Shown: in pieces, positions 32,236-38,940 of the stretch | Layout of the letters: every line of letters begins with the position of its first letter | How positions within the stretch are numbered: the stretch's first letter is position 1 | NCBI GenBank assembly: GCA_018059515.1 | Contig: JAGOXU010000003.1 | Location: forward strand, 1 to 38,940 | Length of the DNA: 38,940 nt | Direction of reading: 5' to 3' | From: Ignavibacterium sp. | Lineage (GTDB): Bacteria > Bacteroidota > Ignavibacteria > Ignavibacteriales > Ignavibacteriaceae | The notes under the pieces: generated by a model | The model's input: only the letters and a program-made list of their open reading frames with translations | Told to the model about the DNA's origin: nothing | Database searches by the model: none | Made by a program: the position numbers and the translations under genes

Positions 32236-34366
32236 ATATTTTTCCTCTTTCTCCGAAAGCAGACTTTCCACCTTCTAAAGTTTTCATACTAATTAATTTC
32301 CAATCTAGATCAGCTTTTGTACCGTTGATGCACTTTAAATTATTTGAAAATGGATTTCCGATAAATGTATAGCAACTTTGATTGACGTTATGAAGCCTGT
32401 ATATTGAATTATATGGCAACGTTCTAACTGCAATATTTGCATCGTGAGTTGCTATAATTACTCTTTTCCCACTTTTTGCTTTTTCTTTTATCAAGGGAAC
32501 GATTACTTCGCTGATATAGTCATTTCCTAAACTTTTTTCGGGTTCATCTATTAGATAAATATCTTTATCCTTTTTCAATTCATTGTGAAGCAAAACCATT
32601 GAAGATTCTCCATTTGAAGGAGTGTAAACATTTCCGTTTAGTGTAAAATGTCTATTGAAAAGTAACAAATCATTAATTGATGTTATAGTATCTCCACTTT
32701 CAATTTTTTTAAGCTCATCAATTTTTTCAAATAATGAATTTGCGTAAATATGATTTGAAATTATTTCTATTTGAGAAGCTACGCTTTTTTGTGGAACTTT
32801 TGTTTTGCTTTGGATATGCTTGTATTCAGAATCCGAAATTGTTCCATTTTGAATTATCAAATTAGTTTGACAAAATAATTTCCCTTTGTCTCCTAAGTCT
32901 CCGACTTCTTCAATATTGGGTGTGATTGTTTTTGCTATGTTTTCCTGAACCTTTTTTACTGCTTTTTCTATCGCAATTCTATTACTTGCATATTCATAAA
33001 AACCAGTTTTTGTAGGCTTTACTGCTTGTCCTGTCTTTCTGGAGATTTCATCAACAAAAACTTGAATTAATTTATTAAAGAAGTTTATCTTTTTATAGTC
33101 AATAAAACGATTTTCAGATTCAGAATTTAACTTTTCTAAAATTTTATTTACAACGCTATCTAATTCGGTTAATAGTTCATCACCAATAATTTCTTTTAGT
33201 TTAGGATTTGCGCTAATATTACTTTTAAATTCAGAGATTTGTTTCAAGTAGCTTTTAACTTCGTCAAATGTTCTTTTGGGTGAGCTTTCGTCAAGAAGCG
33301 TGAATAGATTCACTTTAATAGTCTTAGCAATTTTATTTTTAGATTCGTCCGAATAATAACGATGATAAGCAGATAAACTTGTTACTCCTTTTTCAGTTGC
33401 ATTTCTTATTGAAGCTAACTCGGCAGAACAATGATCAATTCCTAATTCTTCAATGTCAATAGTGAATTGATTTCCTTTTAAGTCAAAAACATCTTCAATT
33501 TTATTTTTATTAGATTCGTAAACTTCTGTCTTGAATCCTTTACCATTGTAGTAGGTTGAAAGTGCTTTTAAAATATCGGTTTTGCCAGTTCCTTTCGAAC
33601 CAAAAAGAATATTGATGTCATTGTAGATCTCAAGATTTATTAGTTCCGCAATACCAAAAGGTGTTATTTGAATGGATTCCTTTGTCTTTTTGTCAAGAAT
33701 TGTTTTGATGGTTGTGTCATCTTTGTCCAAAAGCAAACAAAACTGTTCAAAGCTCTCAACTGGTAATCTCAATTCTGGTAAACCTTTAGATACATTTAAA
33801 TAATCGTCCCAGTTCTGAACATCAGAACCGTGAATTGAGTTGTGCCCGTGCTTTATGTAGATACCTGCTGAAATGGAGTTTGATACTTCTTTTAAAACTC
33901 GTTTGGGATTTGAAACCAAACTAACAAGTTTTTCAACTTCTTTGTCTGTTAAGTTTGGTTTCTTGGAATGATAATGTGCAATGAAAATTGGATCAAAGTC
34001 ATAGAACTTGTTTACAACATCCTCAATTTTAATCGTAAAAGAGTCTGCGGAAGTAGATCCGATGACTTCATTTACTTTTATGCTAAACGCTTCTGCATTT
34101 TTTGGGTTTATGATTATAATTAAATGTGATCTTCGTCCGTCCTCAAGAATATCAAATTCGATACCTGGCCAAATTTGACATGTTCCATCAACACTGTTTT
34201 TAAATTGAATGTATTGTTCGTGGTCAAAGTGATTGTGGTTCGTTATTGCTAGAATTTTTACATCTGTCTTGTTTATGATGTCAGTAAATTTTTTAACATC
34301 AACATTGCGATTTTCTGAATCGCCCTGCTTCACTTTTTTCGTATGTGTATGAATATCTATTTTCAT
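32222..34366 (-). CDS. PHP-domain / ABC-type ATPase fusion (TrlF-like)
   Basis: 714-residue fusion of an N-terminal PHP phosphoesterase-type domain and an SMC/ABC-type ATPase. PHP metal-ligand motifs are all visible: HTHT (H6, H8), NHNH (H44, H46), GIE (E70), AHYH (about 130-133) and HGSD (about 179-182). Walker A is GSKGTGKT (about 256-263). A long helical insert follows. The late half has TPSNGESSM as the signature-like loop, IYLIDEPEKSL as Walker B and IIATHDANIAV as the H-loop. This matches what NCBI names TrlF-family AAA-like ATPases; such nuclease-ATPase fusions are common in phage defence, but a role here is inferred. It is coupled to the 98-residue gene. Confidence 0.88.
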   Translation of the reverse strand: MKIDIHTHTKKVKQGDSENRNVDVKKFTDIINKTDVKILAITNHNHFDHEQYIQFKNSVDGTCQIWPGIEFDILEDGRRSHLIIIINPKNAEAFSIKVNEVIGSTSADSFTIKIEDVVNKFYDFDPIFIAHYHSKKPNLTDKEVEKLVSLVSNPKRVLKEVSNSISAGIYIKHGHNSIHGSDVQNWDDYLNVSKGLPELRLPVESFEQFCLLLDKDDTTIKTILDKKTKESIQITPFGIAELINLEIYNDINILFGSKGTGKTDILKALSTYYNGKGFKTEVYESNKNKIEDVFDLKGNQFTIDIEELGIDHCSAELASIRNATEKGVTSLSAYHRYYSDESKNKIAKTIKVNLFTLLDESSPKRTFDEVKSYLKQISEFKSNISANPKLKEIIGDELLTELDSVVNKILEKLNSESENRFIDYKKINFFNKLIQVFVDEISRKTGQAVKPTKTGFYEYASNRIAIEKAVKKVQENIAKTITPNIEEVGDLGDKGKLFCQTNLIIQNGTISDSEYKHIQSKTKVPQKSVASQIEIISNHIYANSLFEKIDELKKIESGDTITSINDLLLFNRHFTLNGNVYTPSNGESSMVLLHNELKKDKDIYLIDEPEKSLGNDYISEVIVPLIKEKAKSGKRVIIATHDANIAVRTLPYNSIYRLHNVNQSCYTFIGNPFSNNLKCINGTKADLDWKLISMKTLEGGKSAFGERGKIYGNS

Positions 34367-34666
34367 TTCGTTCGTCTGTGCTGTGTCGTTCTAATATGCC
34401 AATAACTCTTTTATAGTTTTCACAAAATCAGACTTATGCAACCATTATTAGCCGTATAGTTCTCATAAAAGAGAAATTTTATTTTTTAAAATATAAGTAA
34501 TTTATTTTTAAATCATTCCTTAGGAAATTTTCGATAACAATTTGTGATTACTTCTCATAAAATAATTATCTTGCCTCAATCAATTTCATTATTACGAATG
34601 AATCTGTTTAGTGAAGTTTAAAGCCAAATTTATAAATTTCGAAAAAACATAACACAAAGGAAATCA
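34367..34666. other. Divergent intergenic region
   Basis: 300 AT-rich bases between the divergent PHP-ATPase and racemase-like genes. They should contain both promoters, but I could not place either with confidence. No hairpin or ORF of note was seen. Confidence 0.4.
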
Positions 34667-36184
34667 ATGAAATATCTAAAAGCGGCATTAGTACCTGCCT
34701 TATTCCTTATTTTTCCTTCATGTAATTCTGAACAAGCGCCACCCCAAAAAAATCTTGAACAGACTATCCTATCAGACATATCAAATTTTTATTACGTTGA
34801 TGTTATAAATTATCCTGTAAAAAATAAAAGTCTGCCTATCGGAATTTTTGATTCCGGTACCGGGGGGCTTACAGTAATGGATGCAATAGTAAACTATGAT
34901 GGATTTAATAATCAAAATAAGGCAGGCGATCCTGATGGAATTTTAGACTTTGAAAAAGAATATTTTATTTATCTCGCTGATCAAGCAAACATGCCTTACG
35001 GAAATTATCCTTCTCTAAATAAAACTGATGTTTTAAAGGAACATATTCTTAAAGATGTTCAATTTCTACTCAGCAACAAATATTATCAATCTTCTAACGA
35101 CAAAGAATTTAAGACAGATAAGTTGCCGATTAAAGCAATTGTGATTGCCTGTAATACCGCAACAGCATACGGAATGGATGACATTGAGGTGTTTTTGAAA
35201 AAAGCAAAGCTGGATATTAAAGTAATTGGAGTTATTAACGCCGGTGTTAAAGGTGCTTTTGAGAATGTTTCCAAAGATGAAGATTGCAGCATTGCAGTTA
35301 TGGCAACCGAAGGAACAGTATTATCTAATGGCTATGTAAATGCTATTAACAAATTTAAATCTGAGTTTGGTTACAAGGGAAAAATTCAAACATATCAGCA
35401 GCCCGGTATTGGCTTAGCCGGAGCCGTTGATGGAGTTATAGATTACATCGATACAAAGACTAATGAAATTAGAAAAGAATATAAGGGACCTTCGTTAACA
35501 TCAATGGAAGCAAAAATTGATATAAGTATTTTGAATCGATATAATTTTGATTGGGATAAAAATAAAACTTTATTCACTGGCACAAAAGAAAAACCCACAG
35601 AGATTCAACTTAACTCGATTGAGAACTACATTTATTATAATGTAGTTTCGTTACTTGAACAGATTAAAAACTCAAAGTCAACAAATCCGCTTAAAACAAT
35701 TATACTTGGCTGCACTCACTATCCCTTCTACAAAAATATCTTTGCTAAAAAACTGAATGAGCTTTATGACTTAAAAGGAAATGGCAAATATATTTATAGA
35801 GATTTTATGTATAAAGAAATCACCTTAATTGATCCTGCAATTAACACAGCAAAAGAATTATATAATCACCTAAACAACAGCAATCTGTTCGGCGAAAACA
35901 ATATTCACAACAGCGAGTTTTATATTTCTGTTCCTAATACTTTTTGTAAGGATGTAAAAATAGATTCGCTAAACAACTTTACGTATGAATACAAATACGG
36001 TAGAACTGCAGGTGTTATTCAGGAGTACGTTAAACAAGTTCCATTCAACAAATCAAACCTGCATCCGGATGTAATTATGATGCTAAAAGAAAAAACACCA
36101 TTAGTTTATAAATTAATTACAGACTTTAACCAAACAAACAGTAAAGCTGAGTTTATAAGAATTAATAACTTGGTAATACTTTAA
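34667..36184 (+). CDS. Exported glutamate/aspartate-racemase-like protein
   Basis: 505-residue protein with an N-terminal signal (AALVPALFLIFPSC) whose Cys 19 suggests a lipoprotein, though Phe and Pro in the lipobox are atypical. The body has the complete MurI active site: GIFDSGTGGLTVMDAI (D62, S63), DQANMPYG, ACNTATAYG (C162) and ILGCTHYPF (C349, with T350-H351). It is almost twice the normal length of MurI (about 270), with insertions after the first Cys region and a C-terminal extension. MurI is normally cytoplasmic and feeds D-Glu to peptidoglycan, so an exported version is odd. The next gene starts 10 bases later. Confidence 0.85.
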   Translation: MKYLKAALVPALFLIFPSCNSEQAPPQKNLEQTILSDISNFYYVDVINYPVKNKSLPIGIFDSGTGGLTVMDAIVNYDGFNNQNKAGDPDGILDFEKEYFIYLADQANMPYGNYPSLNKTDVLKEHILKDVQFLLSNKYYQSSNDKEFKTDKLPIKAIVIACNTATAYGMDDIEVFLKKAKLDIKVIGVINAGVKGAFENVSKDEDCSIAVMATEGTVLSNGYVNAINKFKSEFGYKGKIQTYQQPGIGLAGAVDGVIDYIDTKTNEIRKEYKGPSLTSMEAKIDISILNRYNFDWDKNKTLFTGTKEKPTEIQLNSIENYIYYNVVSLLEQIKNSKSTNPLKTIILGCTHYPFYKNIFAKKLNELYDLKGNGKYIYRDFMYKEITLIDPAINTAKELYNHLNNSNLFGENNIHNSEFYISVPNTFCKDVKIDSLNNFTYEYKYGRTAGVIQEYVKQVPFNKSNLHPDVIMMLKEKTPLVYKLITDFNQTNSKAEFIRINNLVIL

Positions 36185-36194
36185 GGAGCATACT

Positions 36195-37595
36195 TTGCAA
36201 ATAGAATTTATCGGCGGCGCAAGGACTGTTACCGGTTCGCAGCATTTACTACACATCAATGGTAAAAAAATACTTCTCGAGTGCGGATTGTTTCAAGGCA
36301 GAAGAAGCGAAACTTACGAGAAGAATAAAAACTTTAAATTTAATCCCGCAGATATTGATGTGATGATTCTTTCACACGCACACATAGACCACAGCGGCAA
36401 TATTCCAAATCTTGTTAGCAAAGGTTTTAACGGATTAATTTATGCAACATCGGCAACTGTAGATCTCTGCCAGATTATGCTGCGCGATTCTGCACATCTA
36501 CAAGAAAAAGATATTGAGTGGGTTAATAAAAAACGTAAAAAGAAAAACTTAGAACAAATAGAATCACTTTACACATTGGAAGATGTTGAACAGGCAATGA
36601 GTCAATTTGTTGGTGTTCAATATAACAGAATTATTGAGTTGTTTCCGGGTATTAAATTTAGTTTTAGAGATGCCGGACACATTCTTGGTTCTGCGGGAGT
36701 TTTATTAGAAATTGAAGAATCCAACAATAAAAAAATTCGTTTAGGATTTTCAGGTGATATTGGCAGACCGGATGCCCCTGTAATTAATTCTCCGGATATC
36801 TTGCGAGATCTTGACGCATTAATCATGGAGTCAACTTATGGAAACCGTTTACATTCGCCCGCTGAAGATGTTGAAGAGGATTTTTCATCAACAATAAATG
36901 AAGTTATTAATGAAGGAGGAAAAATTATCATTCCAGCTTTTGCAGTTGGAAGAACTCAAACAATCGTTTATGTGCTACACAAACTTTTTGATCAAAACAG
37001 AATTCCTGAAATTCCGATTTATGTTGATTCACCAATGGCTGTTGATGCAACGGCAGTATTCCGTTCTCATCCTGAATGTTTAGATAGAGAAACCGGTCGT
37101 ATCTTCTTAGAGGAAGGAACTGATCCCTTTGGTTTTGGCAGACTGAAGTACATTAAGAAAACTGAGGAATCAAAAAAGTTGAATGATAAACATGGACCGA
37201 TGATAATTATCTCTGCATCAGGAATGGCGGAAGGCGGAAGAATCCTGCATCATCTTGCAAACAATATTGGCAATTCTAAAAATTTAATTTTATTTGTTGG
37301 TTATGCGGCGGAGCACACTCTTGCAAGAAGAATTATGGATGGAGATGAAAAGGTAAACATTTTTGGAGAAGAATACGTTGTTAACGCTAAAATCAAAAAA
37401 ATGGATTACTTTTCCGGTCATGCAGATCAAAGGGAATTATTGGATTACCTGCGTCTAAACGATATAAATAAACTAAAAAATATATTTTTAGTTCACGGCG
37501 AAGAAGATATGGCGCTTCCGTTTAGAAAAATTTTATTACAAAAAGGCTTCAAAAACGTGCAATTTCCTGATTCGGGAGAAATAATAAATATTTAA
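36195..37595 (+). CDS. Beta-CASP metallo-beta-lactamase RNase-like protein
   Basis: 466-residue protein of the MBL-fold RNA-processing family (CPSF73/Ysh1-like). Metal motifs are SHAHIDHSGNIP (motif 2), AGHILGSAGVLL (motif 3), and FSGDIGRPDAP (motif 4). The beta-CASP segment includes MESTYGNR and AFAVGRTQTIVY. ISASGMAEGGRILHHL and FSGHADQRELLDYL form the C-terminal motifs B and C. Such proteins act as endo- or exoribonucleases; the target is unknown. It starts with TTG, with AAGGAG upstream. It is in an apparent operon with the racemase-like gene. Confidence 0.93.
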   Translation: MQIEFIGGARTVTGSQHLLHINGKKILLECGLFQGRRSETYEKNKNFKFNPADIDVMILSHAHIDHSGNIPNLVSKGFNGLIYATSATVDLCQIMLRDSAHLQEKDIEWVNKKRKKKNLEQIESLYTLEDVEQAMSQFVGVQYNRIIELFPGIKFSFRDAGHILGSAGVLLEIEESNNKKIRLGFSGDIGRPDAPVINSPDILRDLDALIMESTYGNRLHSPAEDVEEDFSSTINEVINEGGKIIIPAFAVGRTQTIVYVLHKLFDQNRIPEIPIYVDSPMAVDATAVFRSHPECLDRETGRIFLEEGTDPFGFGRLKYIKKTEESKKLNDKHGPMIIISASGMAEGGRILHHLANNIGNSKNLILFVGYAAEHTLARRIMDGDEKVNIFGEEYVVNAKIKKMDYFSGHADQRELLDYLRLNDINKLKNIFLVHGEEDMALPFRKILLQKGFKNVQFPDSGEIINI

Positions 37596-37737
37596 GCAAG
37601 AATCTTTTTTGTCTTACATTTATCTAATTAAGTGTTATATTTACCTCCTGCAAATTTAACATTTCGATTCTTCTTACCGGAAGGATCTTATTTGGAAAAT
37701 CAGAATAATTTTAATAACAATTAAGGAGATCTAAAGC

Positions 37738-38598
37738 TTGAAGATCACAAAGCAATTTACCAACCGAGAAAGTAAATCTTTAGACCAGTATTTACAAGAG
37801 ATCGGTAAAGTTGATCTTCTCACTCCCGATGATGAGATTGAACTCGCCATCAAAATAAAAAAGGGAGATAGGTTAGCCCAGGAAAGATTAATAAAAGCAA
37901 ACCTCCGATTTGTAGTGAGCGTTGCAAAACAATTTCAAAATCAGGGCTTATCTCTCGGCGATCTTATCAACGAAGGAAATATTGGCTTAATAAAAGCCGC
38001 TGAAAGGTTTGATGAAACCCGTGGATTCAAATTCATCTCTTACGCCGTGTGGTGGGTTAGACAATCTATTATGCAGGCAATTGCAGATCAATCAAGAGTT
38101 GTAAGATTACCGCTTAACAGAGTTGGAAATCTTACAAAGATAAGTAAAGCTTACAGAGATCTTGAACAGGAATATGAAAGAAAGCCCACAACTGATGAGC
38201 TTGCACAAGTTCTTGAAATGACTTCTGAAGAAGTTGCTTATGCTCTTCAAATTGCCGGAAGACAAGTATCAATGGATGCGCCTTTAAAAGAAGGTGATGA
38301 TGGAAAAAATTCATTGGTGGATATTCTTCCTAATGATTCACAGCCACTGCCTGATACTACATTAATGACCGAGTCTTTGAAAAAAGAAGTTGCAAATGTT
38401 CTCTCAACTCTCTCTGAACGAGAAGCAGAAGTAATAAAATTATACTTCGGAATTGACGGAGATCATTCAGCTACTTTAGAAGAGATTGGCGAAAGATTTA
38501 ATCTTACTCGTGAACGCGTACGACAGATTAAAGAAAAAGCTTTAAGAAATTTAAGGCAATCAAAAAGAAGCGGTAGACTGAAAGCTTATTTGGGATAA
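37738..38598 (+). CDS. rpoD: Primary sigma factor RpoD/SigA (short Bacteroidota type)
   Basis: 286-residue sigma-70 housekeeping factor. Region 1.2 is [20 protein letters not shown]. Region 2 has [16 protein letters not shown] and [20 protein letters not shown], then [14 protein letters not shown]. Region 3 follows with [12 protein letters not shown]. Region 4 has [20 protein letters not shown] as the -35-binding helix-turn-helix. Region 1.1 is missing, as is normal for the compact primary sigma factors of Bacteroidota and relatives. It starts with TTG, preceded by AAGGAG. A terminator lies 20 bases after the stop. Confidence 0.95.
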   Translation: MKITKQFTNRESKSLDQYLQEIGKVDLLTPDDEIELAIKIKKGDRLAQERLIKANLRFVVSVAKQFQNQGLSLGDLINEGNIGLIKAAERFDETRGFKFISYAVWWVRQSIMQAIADQSRVVRLPLNRVGNLTKISKAYRDLEQEYERKPTTDELAQVLEMTSEEVAYALQIAGRQVSMDAPLKEGDDGKNSLVDILPNDSQPLPDTTLMTESLKKEVANVLSTLSEREAEVIKLYFGIDGDHSATLEEIGERFNLTRERVRQIKEKALRNLRQSKRSGRLKAYLG

Positions 38599-38619
38599 AT
38601 AAATCGTTTCAGGTTTTAG

Positions 38620-38650
38620 AGCCCCGATTTACCGGGGCTTTTGTTTTTTA
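38620..38650 (+). terminator. Rho-independent terminator after rpoD
   Basis: 7-bp stem AGCCCCG / CGGGGCT with a six-base loop, followed by a T-rich run (TTTTGTTTTTT). It lies about 20 bases after the rpoD stop. Confidence 0.9.
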
Positions 38651-38655
38651 TACTT

Positions 38656-38688
38656 AGAGATGACATCTTTTTGAAAGATGTCATCTCT
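38656..38688 (+). terminator. Second long hairpin terminator
   Basis: Perfect 15-bp stem AGAGATGACATCTTT / AAAGATGTCATCTCT with a TTG loop, followed by TTTTTATTT. It may back up the rpoD terminator and also insulate the convergent T9SS gene. Confidence 0.75.
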
Positions 38689-38698
38689 TTTTATTTAC

Positions 38699-38940
38699 TT
38701 ACTTTGCTAAAATCATCTTACGTGCTAGAGTAAAACCAGGTGTTGTTAATTGATATATATAAACGCCGCTTGGTAATTCTGCCGCATTAAAATCAATAAT
38801 GTAATTACCTGTCTCCTTATTTTCATTTACGAGCGTAGCAATTTCTTTGCCAAGAATATCGTAAACTTTTAATTGTACTAATCCAGCTTCTTTAATTGAA
38901 TAGTTAATTTGGGTTGTTGGATTAAATGGATTTGGATAAT
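38699..38940 (-). CDS. T9SS type A sorting domain, C-terminus of a secreted protein (partial)
   Basis: The C-terminal 80 codons of a minus-strand gene cut by the right edge. It shows a type IX secretion sorting domain: YPNPFNPTTQINYSIKEAG, LKVYDILGKEIATLVNE, NYIIDFNAAELPSGVYIYQL, and a basic ending LARKMILAK then stop. This domain directs export through the type IX secretion system, followed by cleavage or anchoring. The N-terminal functional part is off-window. The NYPNPFNPTT form is typical of Ignavibacteria and related lineages. Confidence 0.92.
   Translation of the reverse strand, partial: YPNPFNPTTQINYSIKEAGLVQLKVYDILGKEIATLVNENKETGNYIIDFNAAELPSGVYIYQLTTPGFTLARKMILAK

Noticed and set aside
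37596-37737. Bacteroidota-type promoter (TAnnTTTG) before rpoD
   Set aside because: TATATTTA at 37636-37643 is close, but the only TTTG-like upstream box is about 24 bases away, too far to support the call.

Overview
The window looks like a chromosomal stretch from an AT-rich member of the Bacteroidota/Chlorobi (FCB) group, most likely the Ignavibacteria. Three things point there. The primary sigma factor near the right edge is the short form of about 286 residues that lacks region 1.1. The gene cut by the right edge ends in a type IX secretion sorting domain of the NYPNPFNPTT type. Many proteins are lipoproteins or outer-membrane barrels, with a mix of strong Shine-Dalgarno starts and TTG/GTG starts.

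0-7.6 kb (minus strand): a type I-C CRISPR-Cas operon, cas3 - cas5c - cas8c (with an internal cas11c start) - cas7c - a RhuM-family gene - cas4 (cut by the left edge). The RhuM gene sits between the effector and adaptation genes, with only 3 bases between its stop and the cas4 start. The 219-base gap between cas3 and cas5c holds four short REP-like palindromes. cas1, cas2 and the CRISPR array are not in the window and are presumably to the left.

7.6-25 kb: mostly chromosomal genes. These are a gene-poor spacer, transketolase, a tiny cysteine-rich ORF, a haem-binding-domain protein with two small co-directional genes, and a charged repeat lipoprotein. Next, on the minus strand, comes an operon of a LytS-type kinase, LytTR regulator, ferredoxin-nitroreductase and alpha/beta hydrolase, carrying a palindromic element exactly between kinase and regulator. 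Then come an SPFH operon that ends in an Arc-like ribbon-helix-helix gene and starts at a promoter overlapped by an inverted repeat, a lipoprotein/coiled-coil pair, and an outer-membrane barrel/polysaccharide deacetylase pair. A decayed outer-membrane barrel gene follows at 25.0-25.5 kb.

25.5-34.4 kb: an accessory region of small, mostly minus-strand genes of unrelated function: DUF1697, a RibD/DHFR-like reductase, a VOC protein, a GNAT-rifampin ADP-ribosyltransferase fusion, a methyltransferase, a TMEM175-like channel, a DUF3843-like protein, and a two-gene unit of a PHP-domain/ABC-type ATPase and a 98-residue partner. Two structured elements that share sequence (26054-26142 and about 31821-31928) lie at the ends of unrelated genes, and other intergenic spacers carry long inverted repeats. 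This suggests modular, cassette-like acquisition.

34.6-38.9 kb: chromosomal genes again. They are an exported glutamate-racemase-like protein with a full catalytic set, a beta-CASP metallo-beta-lactamase nuclease, the primary sigma factor with terminators, and the C-terminus of a T9SS-secreted protein. No rRNA, tRNA, transposase, integrase or CRISPR array was seen.
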